Source: Membranipora membranacea (Eukaryota > Bryozoa > Gymnolaemata > Cheilostomatida > Membraniporidae). From it: a stretch of 64,000 nucleotides of DNA. Location: positions 1,689,501 to 1,753,500 of the forward strand of contig OU612074.1 of the NCBI GenBank assembly GCA_914767715.1. Direction: 5' to 3'. A model generated the notes under the pieces. It had not been told where the DNA came from. It was given only the letters and a program-made list of their open reading frames with translations, and did not search any database. Below, piece after piece: positions 1 through 12,600 of this stretch (position 1 is the stretch's first letter; each line of letters starts with the position of its first letter). The position numbers and the translations under genes are program-made.

Positions 1-2363
1 TTTTTCTTCACTTGCGCCAGGATTTAATCACTTCCGTTGAGCTGCCGAAATTACCTTGAGCAAACTGTGAACAAGTTTTGGTAGTTAAACTATCACTATC
101 AAGATTATGATCTTGTGACAGTAAGGTGTTGGTATTTTTGATATGGTACTGTCGCTAAGTGTATGTCTCATTGATTGATTTACCTGTAAAGTTTTGGTTA
201 GATAAAACTATTGATACTAATTCATGGATTAGTGGTAAAATACACAGTTTGGCTATTTGTGGAGAAATTACATCAATATAAAACTTTGTGTCAGTTATTG
301 GATCTAGGCAATATTCTTGTAGCTTTACCATTATGCATTGACTGACGTCCTAGTAACGCGCCTTAAAAACTCAGGGAAGCTACTTAAAAAATGTTTAAAA
401 GGGGTCGGCTGTAGCATGCCTGAATTTTTAGACCAATCAAAGATGAGAAATTGTTTCCAGCTATCACACAAAAATTACCAAATGCTTGTTCAGGGCCAGA
501 TATTTTCCCCTTATCCATGAATATATATCAGTGTATCATACTACAAGTAAACACTAAAAAGAGACTGTAGCAGAATGGGGAGTGAATCATGTTCAATGAT
601 AATGGAAATTTATATGAACGACCTTCTGAAGCTTCCTTTGTTTGCATCGTATTTTGTATATGCAGACAACACAGTGCTAATAAATCATGATTTTAACAAA
701 GAGACACAAATCCAAATGTAATGAAGACCTTAAGATGACTATTGGTGGACGTTCCACTCATAACATGGCAATTAACATGAATGAATCATCCCTTTTTTTC
801 TGTTTAACGCTTGCAATGATGCTGGTTGCAGATCTCCTTGTCTTGTTGTGGAAGGGGTTATCATATGAACCCAAAACCAAATTATTAAATGTTGTCACAA
901 ATGACATGCTCATATGGCATGAAATTGTCGCCTAAATAATAAATGTAGGAATATAGCACAAGCAGTAACAATACTGCAACTTTGTTGGCCTTTTCGTAAA
1001 AGAAAACCTCTCTTTAATTTTACTAAGGTTAAAATTTTTGCCACCTCAAAATGTGTGTTCATATATACTACAATCAGTCACCAAACTATAACCTCAATGA
1101 TATATTGTTACTCTAGGACAGAGCATTCAGGTCAGTAGCTAATATCCATAACATCCCCTAACACTCAGTACCAACTATAGATTTATCATGTACACTGTTT
1201 ACCCTTATCAGAGCTCAATATGTATTTAATTTACGTTCAAGCATCAAGCATAAACCAATTAGAACACCAATGTTTGATGACCCCTTTCTTTAAAAAAATA
1301 TATGCCGGAAATGATAAAATGTATGAAATTTACATTGGTGTCAGGAATAGAAAGCGAATGAAGCAATCGAAGCAGAAATCTTAAAACAGAAAACAAGCAG
1401 CTTTTTGATGGGAAGAGTCAATTGAAAGCCCAATTTAAGCTGACGTCCAGATTCACCAGCCAAAACACAATTTTTCCTGAGAGCATTCATGGTTAAAGGA
1501 AATACCTGCCACACTGAGCAAACCCGCATTCAATGTTGTCAGGTGCATCACGCAAGTTAAATTACAGTTCATCACAACTGAAGACAGAGTCATAGTAACA
1601 ATCAACAAACTCATAATTATTGCAAACAAAAACAACTTTGATTCAGATTTAAAATAAATCGTACAAGGTATGGGCATAAGAATAATACTTCTAAAAGTTT
1701 CGATGAATACATACATATATCCTTGCAGATAGTGGAAAAGAAAACAATTAAAGAGTAAAGATAAAATTCCAAACACTCTTCGACAATTCACCTTCACTTG
1801 CAATTTTGAATGCTCTATTTTTCTAACATGTTTGCCCTGATTTTACCTGCTCAAAACACATCTACATTAAAGATAATCAGAGATTTCGGCGACTTTTTCT
1901 CCTACTGGGCAAAATGGGCAACTATTGCATGAAAAATATGATATCTATAGAACTATGATCCATTGAATAGGTATCTAAGTATATTTAATGCCACAAAATG
2001 CCCAGATATAGATATATATAGATTAGTGATCAGCCACTGCTGCAGCGCGTGTAACCTTGTGTTATACATAATCATTGAATGTCACACTAGAAGATAGCCT
2101 AGATAACCTATGTCTTCCTTTTCCTGTTTTACTGTACATGCACAAAGGGAATTATCAATACTCTGAAATCATTCTCACTGAGCTTGTGGAATTTTCCATG
2201 TATTTCAAGCTTTCAATGCAGTAATGCTGAGATTGATGTTCGGTGCAGTTCGATATGCCATTCCTGTTAAAACTAATTTCATATACTGTTTTAATGAACC
2301 ACCAATTTCCATTGTAGATCACTTTCATCCAAATTTCTATGATTGTAATATTTTTTTTATTAG
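1..2363. other. Upstream duplicated non-coding sequence
   Basis: No exon of a recognisable family was found here. Much of it is a paralogue of sequence at about 6.29-7.03 kb; for example 2065-2340 matches 6735-7005 closely. It therefore belongs to duplication unit 1 of the chimeric receptor gene and is probably intron or 5' flank of that gene. The only coding trace is a decayed reverse-transcriptase fragment. No signal-peptide exon ending in phase 1 could be identified, so the start of the receptor gene is either before the window or in an exon I cannot see. Confidence 0.5.
577..790 (+). mobile_element. Fossil reverse-transcriptase fragment, copy 1
   Basis: Translation around 610-690 gives MNDLLKLPLFASYFVYADNT, a decayed form of the non-LTR reverse transcriptase block that reads FINDMLNLPL...YADDTVFI in the LINE at 49.2-53.7 kb. 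The second catalytic aspartate is Asn here. About 60 nt later MTINIK-like sequence (MAINMNE) follows in the expected place, with stops between. It is an ancient relic. Homologous relics occur at about 6.5 kb and 22.2 kb, so the insertion predates the local segmental duplications. Confidence 0.6.
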
Positions 2364-3626
2364 ATAATGATGGGATAATGTGTCTGACTTGTGACGTTGA
2401 GGGTACCAATGATGACTGCAATAAGTTGAAAACGTCACTTAAATGTGACAACTCGGTGAGTGGATTTGTTAAAAACCAGGTTGTTTTCACGGCTGTAAGA
2501 ATCCATGTGGATGGGAAAAGTGGCCATCTGCTTGAGATGAATGCACAGTTTGGTTTAAAAATCATAGAGATGGCAAAAACTCTGCTGCTGAATGCTTTCT
2601 GATTTTTGCAAATGCAATAATGGGTCTGCCAAAGCATCAGCATCATTGAGGTGTTGCTATTTATTTTATTTATTAATTTTCTCTTTTAAAATTCAATGTT
2701 CCGATATTCAATGTATTGATGTTCAAATATACAATGTGTCTGAAAGGGTGTGGACCTAATTTATTGATTCATTTGATCAATAAATTTGCAGAAAGTTTGA
2801 GTTTGTGCTGTGTGATAGTTGTCTTAGTATCAATTTTCAGGCAATCATTCAAAATATGAACATTTAGTTTCCCAAGGTTTTGCTATATTGTGCAGATGAC
2901 TGGTTGCTGCTAATCTCATAACTATTTATGAGTGTATATCTATAGATATGTTTTATATTCATTAATATATTATATTTCATTATATGTATAGACATATTTT
3001 ATGTTTTAAATAAATTACATTATATTAAATTTAAATAATAGTTTATATAAAGTCTAAAATATCATAAATGTATAACTATACTAATATATAATAATATAAT
3101 GTATTTGGGGAATAGCTGTCAACAACACTCATTTATGACTGGGTTGCATGAATTATAATCTGAGGATTCTCATCATTTCCTTTTGATGAAGTCTGTGAAC
3201 GCATGTCAATCTTCTTTTGAAAAGCTTCAGTTTGCAAAGAAAGAGAATTGTGTCTTGGTTTTCTACATTTCCTTCTTCGTATGAGTCTTTGTTCGGCAGT
3301 GGTTTTTGTAAAAGGTCGGTTTTAATCAACCTCTCTATGTGTGTTATCCGCTTTCATAATTTTATCACAAAATCTTACAGCATTTTTTTGTTCATGTTGT
3401 GATACCAGATATTTTTATTTGTAGGAAATGGTGTGTAAGACAACATATACGTGGGATTATCAAACACTGAAGATAAAAAAGGGTTGCCATGACACAAAAT
3501 GTGGCCAACAACTTGCATTGTGCACAAAACCAGACTACGGAGGGAAACCGTCCGTATGTGAGTACTGCTGCAGTGAAGACAACTGTAACGTTGATCCCGA
3601 GTCAATATTCAACGAAACGAGGGGAG
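2364..3626 (+). CDS. Ly6/uPAR (three-finger) domain 1, two exons
   Basis: Exons 2364-2455 (enters in phase 1, leaves in phase 0) and 3425-3626 (leaves in phase 1) encode a domain of about 95 residues. It begins with the CLTC pair, continues with spaced cysteines (DDC, LKC, MVC, GCHDTKC, ALC) and ends with CEYCCSEDNCN, matching the CC-x-x-D-x-CN signature that closes Ly6/uPAR domains. Twelve cysteines are present, more than the usual eight to ten. The acceptor is ttattag and the donor gtgagt; the second exon ends at gaggtta. LU domains act outside the cell as ligand- or partner-binding folds; no ligand can be inferred here. Confidence 0.82.
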
Positions 3627-6600
3627 GTTAGTTCAAAAGTTTGATCCACGATATTGAGTAAATAAAAGCATATGTCAGAGACATACAACTGGTAGCAATC
3701 AAGAGAAATGGAAGACTTAATTAATACTAGTTTTTTACTATACGTACGTCACTTCCACAGAATAGACAAATAATGTATTTTGATATACTGTATGTGCCCT
3801 GTAGTATCTTACGGCCTATAGAGATCACTCCAATCAGTGTCAGATTCAGTCACGTAATGCAAAACTTCTAAAATTCAAGATTCAAATGAAAGTGAATTAA
3901 ACTTGAGTGAGACAAAATCTAGATTCAGTTCAAATTAAAAAAACTGATCCAGTCAATTCACAGGCATTTATTTTATGACAAATGTATTTCAGGTTTTATA
4001 ACCAAAATATCTTTAAAACATCTTGATATCATAAAGGATGGGCTATGTGCTTTCTGAATTCTTCCATATCTATTTCAGATAAAAATTGTCGTATCGGGGA
4101 GGTGAAAATCAATAATGAGCAGTGCGTCAGCATCAATATGAAAGGCACAGCACCTAGACATCACGAGGGTTTGTGCCAAAAAAATTATGGAATGGATATG
4201 GTGAAACCAATGACCGCATTAATGAATGATGAGCTGAAAAGTTGGTTGACAAGATATGGCAATCATGGCAAGTTAATCAAGGAGAATATGTTCATAATTA
4301 TATGACTTCCGATTCCGAATTGCCATGTTTAAACATCATAATAAACAACGGTCAGAGCTTAATAAATTTAGTTGTTATCTCTTGTGGTGCTAGCCTATAC
4401 TATTTAATTGTTGTTGCTTAATTTAGTGGCGACGAATGGCGTTCGTCTTGGCTTATATTGGAATATAAGTGATCCTAATCGCCTAGCTAATTCTCAGAGC
4501 TTTTGGAAGGGAAGCGTCCCAACAAGATCTGGGTGTATATATACTGACAAAAGCGGATGGATTTTGCTGAATGATTGTGAAAACCATACAAAACGATATG
4601 CCTGTGCAACGGCGCTTAGAAAAGGTTTGTTTGTGCCCTTTGTTACATAGCACATTAGATTGGGCACCCAATTCTCTGTTTATGACAACAGAAAGTGGCA
4701 CTAAACCTTTAACATAACAGTATTCATTATTAGCCCGAAGCACGCTATTCTTAGTGGTTGTTATTCAAGCTGTTAAGCATTGTAACCAATCAGCCAATCA
4801 AACTGTTTATGTTTGTTAAGTAGTACTTCAATTTACACAAAAATTAACATGTTTGTCTTTATCATGTGGATATCAGCAACAAAAATCAGTTTAATAGTCA
4901 ATGCAGTTGATATCGTACAAGATCGGACAAAATCACCTTAAATTCACATTTACAAGCTAAGCTACCTTTGCGTTACCAACCGAAGTTTGGTTGTAAAACT
5001 AGACATTCCTCTTTCAGGTTTAATGTGGATCCTGAAAAGCCTGAGCCCTACGAAAAACACAACATGCGTCTGAGGGGCTTACTAGATGGGCCTAATTAAA
5101 ACTTGAGCATTCCTTTCCAACACTCTCAGCATAAAAAAAAAGAACATTTTTGGTTTTGTATTGTTTCAGTTGATGGAGGATGGAGTGATTGGATGGAGTG
5201 GGGTAAGTGTCCAGAATCCGGATCGCCCAGATTAAACTTCAGAAAGAGGCTGTGTGATATGCCAGTTCCTGTGTTTGGAGGGGCTTATTGTGAAGGAGAT
5301 GATGTCGAGTCTCGAAAATGTGGTGGGTTTATGATGAGTGGAGCTGAGAATCCATGAAATTTATGACTGATGTAAACCAAGATCCAAATAGAAATGTCGG
5401 AAAAATAATGGATTCACGGTGACAAATAGCACGCTATTACTATTTTATTTGGCAAATCTTTAGGGCCTTGGGCATAACAATATTTGTATAACCTGTGTTA
5501 ACCTGCTGAGATGATTCTGAGCAAGGAGTTAAAGACTTTAACTCTTTAAGTCTTTAAAGGTTTCCTAGCAGGGCACCATACAAGACAAATCATCAACACT
5601 TTGTCGAGCACAAGAGGCTTTTACATACCTGATCAAATTCTTAGTGCATTTGAACAAATAGGGGCCTCTTGGCAGCTGCTCAAATACACCAACGTCTAGC
5701 TGCAGCCTCAAAAACATGCCTCAGTTGATGAAGGCTATTGATGACCCGTGCTCTTTCCTCATAGTCATATGAACCATTCTTACTGAGTTCCTATTGGCTT
5801 ATAACTAAGCATAAGTCATGTGACATAATTGGTTATCAAGACATATTAAAAACTGAATTTTCCACTAAACTATTGGATTTTTTATATATCAGTCAATTTA
5901 ATCCTCAATAGATATGTCTACATTCTCATCTCAAACTCACCAAACCATTCTGGATAATGAATTAATCAAATTATATCTGATTTTAACCAGCAATTATAAC
6001 CCCAAGGTCACATGACTCATGCTTAGTTATCAGCCAATAGGAACTCAGTAAGAATGGTTCATATAACCACGAGGAAAGAGCACGGGTCATCAATAGCCTC
6101 CATCAACTTAGGCATGTTTTTGAGGCTGCAGCTAGACGTTTGTGTATTTGAGCAGCTGCCAAGGGGCCCCTATTTGTTTTAATGCAATAAAAATTTGAAC
6201 AGGTATATAAAAGCCTCTTGTGCTCGACACAGTGTTAATGATTTGTCTTGTATGGTACCCTGCTAGGTAACCTTTAACTCCTTGTTCTGAGCAAGCTGCA
6301 AAAAGGTTATGGTAAGTAAACTATCAATATCAAGATAATGACAACGGTTTTGGAACAGTAGCTAACGACGTTTGTGTGATTGCCATTTTTCATATTTGTA
6401 TTGTTGCTATTAGTATTGTTGCATTGATTGATTTCCATTTCAAGAATTAGATTGAACTACTAGTTATCACTGACATTGAATGATAGCAGTATTGGTAGTG
6501 ATACATGTTCAAAGTTAATGCGAATCTGTATCAACAACCTTCTGAAGCTTGGTTTGAGTACACCGTGTTTGCTGAGGACACAGCATTTATAAATAATGAT

Positions 6601-9600
6601 TGTAACACAGATACATAGCCCAAGATGATCAATGAATGGTGCTCCACTCTTAAAATGGTATTCAACATGACCATGATATCCATAGAACTATGATCCATTA
6701 AATAGGTATCTTAGTATATTTTAATCATAATTTTTCATAATCATTGAATGTCACACTAAAAGATAGCCTAGATAACCTATGTCTTCCTTTTCCTGTTTTA
6801 CTGTACATGCACAAAGGGATTTATCAAATCACTGAAACTATTCTCACTGAGCTTGTGGCATTTTCCATGTATTTCAAGCTTTCAATGCAGTAATGCTGAG
6901 ATTGAGGTTCGCTGAATTTCGATATGCCATTCCTGTTAAAACTAATTTCATATACTGTTTTAATGAACCGCCGATTTCCACTGTAGATCACTTTCATCCA
7001 ATTTTCTATGATTGTACTATTTCTTTTATTAGATAATGATGGGATAATGTGTCTGACTTGTGACGTTGAGGGTACCAATGATGACTGCAATAAATTGAAC
7101 ACGTCAATTAAATGTGACAACTCGGTGAGTGGATTTGTTATAAGCCAGGTTGTTTTCACGGCTGTAAGAATCCATGTGGATGGAAAAGTGGCCATCTGCT
7201 TGATATGAATGCACAGAGATGCTTGAGATTTCAAATCTGGTTGAATATTTTCTCTATCTCTGTCCGTTCTCCAGATATCTGGTGCAACTTTGTTCTAACT
7301 AGCAGAGTTTAAATATTCCCTCAGCGCGATAAAGAACTATCTGGCTTCATTCAATTTGATTGGTCCATTATGTGTTCATTGTCCAATCATGTTATGTTAT
7401 CAACAAGGGATTAGTGACATGAGGTTTATTTATTATAGTTTATAAACTGTATGTATTTCACTTTGATCACTTTCAAATCGAAGGCTGTTCGATGACCTTA
7501 CAAGACTTAATGCTGACAGTTAAAAAAATAATACTATAGCAATTTTCGGATATCAAATTATAATAGCCGTCTTTCTATGCAATTACTTTGATCTGCACTT
7601 TACTCATATAGTTCTCATTGTTATTTAGGTATGCTTGTGAAGTAAAGGAGTAGTTTATGTTAGATTTCACTACTTCCGCTGAGAAAAATGGTCAAGTTAC
7701 CCTGTTCAGTTGTCCTATCACTAAACAGATCAGTTTAAGCATTGTTGCATGTCGAGGTAATCTCCTGTAAGCAGATTAACAAACTTGGTATGTTTCTTTG
7801 GTTGTAATTATAATGTTTGTTCTGTTTAGAGATTACCTGCTTCATTCAAAAATATCTAATATTATTGTAAATAAAATCTGAGACAAAGTCCTAGTTAAAA
7901 TTCTCCTTTGCTTGCAATTCCTTTTGCTGTGCAATTAAGTTATATTTGCATCCAAATCAATGGATGTGAAACATAGCTAAGACTTATCTTCAGTAGGGAG
8001 ATGCCTACATAGGCCAGAAAAAGGACCTCAAACTCAAATTAAAACAGTGGAGTTTTCTGAAAACTGCCAACTAAAAAAGTGTAAAATGGCAGAGAAAGAT
8101 GTATCTGTGTACTATGAGTCTCTTATCAACTAGTTTTATGTGAAATACATCCGAATCCTCCCCAATAGTCTTACTCTCATCCTTGTTACATCATTATGAG
8201 TACTCGCTTCATTGCCAGTTAGATCTTCATCGCGCTGAGATTTGATTATTTTCCTTGCGATATAAGTCTAGCTGGCTTTGTTAATTGTAATTAAGGGATT
8301 AAAAAAACCTTGTATAGAAATTTCAACTCATGGTTATTATGTCATTTCATAACCAGGTCACATAGTTAAAATTTTAAAACTATCGGTTTAAAAGTTTTCA
8401 AGAAACAGGCCTGTCAAACTTAGATATGAATTCCTGCAAATTGGAAAAGTGTCCAGATAGTACTTTGTCGCGCTGGGCCAGGGTGTTGTCTTAGTATCAA
8501 TTTTCAGGCAATCATTAAAAACATGAACATTTAGGTTCCCAGATTTTGCTATCTGGTGCAGATGACTGGTTGCTGCTAATCTCATAACTATTTATAAGTG
8601 TATATCTATACGTATGTTTTATACTCATTAATGCATTATATTTCATTATATGTATAGACATATTTTATGTTATAAATAAATAACATTATATTTAATATAA
8701 ACAAGAGTTTATATGAAGTCTAAAATGTCATAAACATGTATAACTATATTAATATATAATAATACAATGTATTTTTAGAAATAGCTGTCAACAACACCTG
8801 TTCATGACCGGGTTGCATGAATTATAATTTATAGTTTCCTTTTGATGAAGTCTGTGAACGCTTGTCAATCTTCTTTTGAAAAGCTTCTGGTTGCAAAGAA
8901 CGAGAATTGTGTCTTTGTTTTTTACATTTCCTTCTTCGTATGAGTCTTTGCTCGGCAGTGGTTTTTGTAAAAGGTCGGTTTTAATCAACCTCTCTATGTG
9001 TGTTACCCGCTTTCATAATTTTATTACAAAATCTTACAGCAGGTTTTTGTTCATGTTGTGATACCAGATTTTTTTCATTTGTAGGAAATGGTGTGTAAGA
9101 CAACATATACATGGGATTATCAAACACTGAAGATAAAAAAGGGTTGCCATGACACAAAATGTGACCAACAACTTGCATTGTGCACAAAACCAGACTACGG
9201 AGGGAAACCATCTGTATGCGAGTACTGCTGCAGTGCAGACAAATGTAACGTTGATCCAGAGTCAATATTCAACGAAACAAGGGGAGGTGGGTAAAAAGTT
9301 TGATCGATGGTATGAAGTAAAAAAGAGCATATTATGTCAGATACTATCTTCTTGTAGTAGGCCTTCTATTATTAGGATTCCCATTCATTTTTACTTAACT
9401 TCATTAACTTTGCTTACAAAGAATGTACAAAATATTGCATTTTGGTACAGGAATTACCTTATTGCCCGTAATCAAAACTTTTATCAATATTAAGCCCTAC
9501 TTAAGTCGACCCCCTGAGTTTAAAATTCACAACTATTGGGATGAGGAGTTCCCATAACATCTCCCTGTATTGTAAATTTTTATCGCATCAACCATCATCC

Positions 9601-12600
9601 GAAGATGTTCTCCCTGATGTGCACAAAAAAAAACCAACGGAAATAAAACCAAGGGTATAAAACTAAGTTCAATGAAAAAAAATGGTTTGACAATGCGAAT
9701 TTAAATGAATCTATGGTTGATCTATAGTGATGAGCAAAGATGTTGAGGAATGTTGTTGTTAGATGTAGTCTTAGGAATCAAAAAGAAGTTTTTGGGTTGA
9801 TGTAAGACGTGGGCATCAAGAAAACAAAAGTGATGTCCAGGTGCTTGAAATATCATTGTTTCTATAGCTTGGGCTTAGACCATGGTGTATTTTGAATACT
9901 TGACTAAGGCCCTATTGTGATTATTCCAATTAGATAAAAATTCAAAACAAGGGTATTTGCAGTAAGAATGGATGGAACCATTCACAACATATGATAAGCG
10001 TAATAAATCAATCAATTAATCAAACAAGTTTAGGTATTGAGCACAGTATATTTTATATGCAGTTTAACAGTGGTAATAACTTTTAGCCAACCTCTGTTTC
10101 AGAGAACTACTGCCGCATTGGGGAGGTAATTATCAACAATCAGTGTGTTATCATCAATAAAACACCACAACCGTCTAATGCTCACCAAGCTTTGTGCAAA
10201 AAGAATTATGGAATGACGGTTATAAAGACAAAAACCGTCAATCATGCTGTTGAGCTGCGAAAGTTGTTAAACGTATTTGATGCAGAAGGCAAGTAGTTGA
10301 CCGAAGAGAATTTTTATCATGTTTTTGATTTCCAACTCAAATATTCATAAATTGCAATTTGATCAAAGATAAAAATTCTTTGTCATGTCTTTCCATCATG
10401 ATAAACACTGGTCTATGGTAATAGGCTAAGGTTCTATCTATTCTGGTGCTCAACTAAAATGTTACAAAAAGCAGCAGGCAAGTTGACCGAAGAGAAATTG
10501 TATCATTATTATTATTTTTAATTAAACCATTTAAATATTATGGCTCAACAATGAACTCCAGTCTGAGATAATAAACTTAGGTGCTATCTCTTCTGCTGCT
10601 TCCCTACATCATTTAAAGTTTTTGTTACCTATTATTTTAGTGAGTCTTGATTATTCGTGGGATCCACGTAAAAAGGCAGTACCAGGGAATTCATACCGGA
10701 TTTGGAGAGTGGGAAGACCACCTTCACAAAAAGGATGCGTCTATGCTACTGAAACTGGATGGATCAGGATGGTACACTGTGGATCGACGCACCAATATGC
10801 CTGTGTGACAGCGCTGAGAAAAGGTGTGACAATTTATATTTTAAACTGTTGACCCTCATTTTTAGACTAATGCATATCTATCACATAACCGTTGTTTACA
10901 CCTCTCAGCCTGGCAGTTTAAGTTGAAGATAAGATTCATTTAAAAACTCTTTACAGAAAAATTTTGAGAAATTGTTGTGTTGGAGAACTTAGTAGCAAAA
11001 AGTGCTCAGCAATAATGAGCATGAATAAAAAGTCATGAAACTAAAAATAGATTGGTAAGGTGACACATTGCGACACTCAATGTGTTCATGAAGCGTATTT
11101 GATAAAGAAATTCGCTATGATCATACTTAGTGGTTCGGAAGACAGGGATGTATTATGCATGTCCTCTCGCTCTTAGAGATTGTGTACAGGTATTGGATGT
11201 AATGATGTCAAAGAGTGGATGGTCAATGCTGAGATAATAGCTTCTGCTCAAGTTAGTTAAATGTGCAGTTAGACTATTGTCAGAAGCCAATCTTTCAGGT
11301 CTGCAGAAAAAAATGAGTATATACCTTGTTTTGATTGATTCCTATGTAAAAAATTATGGAGATTTTAATGGCATAGGTGTACCATAGATATTCTGTCACT
11401 AAAACTAAAAATTCAAATTTCTCTTAAATTTAAGGAGTTGTCCTTCTAAAATAACCATTTTTCTAAAGTCCGTATGAGTAACTGCATTGGACAATCGTTT
11501 TGGATGTAAGATCTCAGCCTATTTTTTTCAGAATGAGGGATTTTTGATCTTGATCTTGAGCACAAAATTGAAGGTCGTTTGAGTTCATTCAACCAAGTAT
11601 TCCTTGATTTGATTGGTTTAAGAAAGATCAACTTGTCAATAAATCTCCCAACTGATTGTGAAGATGTAAGGGATTTCCCACTGTCAATAATTAGGGGAAA
11701 TACCTTACTGGTGTGATTGAGGCAGTGATGGTGCTAGTGAATGGAATGATTGGTAAATGCATATTTAGCTTTATTGTATTTATGAAGACTAATAACAAAA
11801 TGTTAAACTAGACCGAACATCGTAATAGATGTGCATGTGCCATGTGAATCAAAAATTATTGAAGTACTGACCAAAATGATGTCGCCAAATAAAAAGCGGA
11901 TAAAAGAATGCAAACAAAACAACGATACTATAAATTCCCATATCTGAGAAAGTTACAATAAAAATGTTTAGAGCACAGCTATCCCTCTCTCAATACATGG
12001 ACTACATGTAAAGTTATCTAATGCCCCTGTTTTTGGGCAGTAGGAGGAATTCAGATGCACCCTTTGTAATACCACTCCCCGCATTCAGGACATTCCACTA
12101 TATCTTCTTTGCAAGATCCAGATGGGTTCAATGGCATACGACCTAAAATGAGTTTTGGTAGATCAATCCTCCAATAAAATATTAAAACCAAATGATTGAT
12201 GCAAAAAATTCATTTGAGAGACATAAAACCAAAAAAATAAAAATCAACGAAACATAAAGGCAACGTAAAATTGTTATTTAATCCAGTTTGTATAACCATA
12301 CCTTAAAGGGCAACCAAGGTTTCGCAGCAATGCATTAATGGGTAGCAAATAATGTGCTGGGCAGCATCAGCTTTGTGCATTACGCGACGCAAATCACAAA
12401 GTAGTTGCTGACTCTAAGCTGGGTAACACTTCAGTTTAGGGGAGGTTCCAAGACTTTGCTGTAATAATTATAGAGCACAGGCTAAATAATAACAGGAACA
12501 GGAAATTGCTATGTGGATTCTCTTTTAGCTGAGTTTGAGTACCTGATGGAAGAAATGTTTCACAAGAATTCTGGCTGAATAATCATCCGAATTATATTTT

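Noticed and set aside
768-900. Possible signal peptide (MNESSLFFCLTLAMMLVADL)
   Set aside because: It overlaps the fossil reverse-transcriptase region, no donor in phase 1 follows, and the paralogous unit 3 sequence is not open.
1453-1803. Minus-strand ORF of 116 codons, rich in hydrophobic residues
   Set aside because: No homologous segment remained in the duplicated unit, no splice context and no family motif; AT-rich composition alone can give hydrophobic ORFs.
2155-2646. Minus-strand ORF of 163 codons, with a similar one at 6824-7234
   Set aside because: Both lie antisense to the LU first exons and are similar only because the DNA is duplicated; the plus-strand LU reading has cysteine motifs and splice sites.
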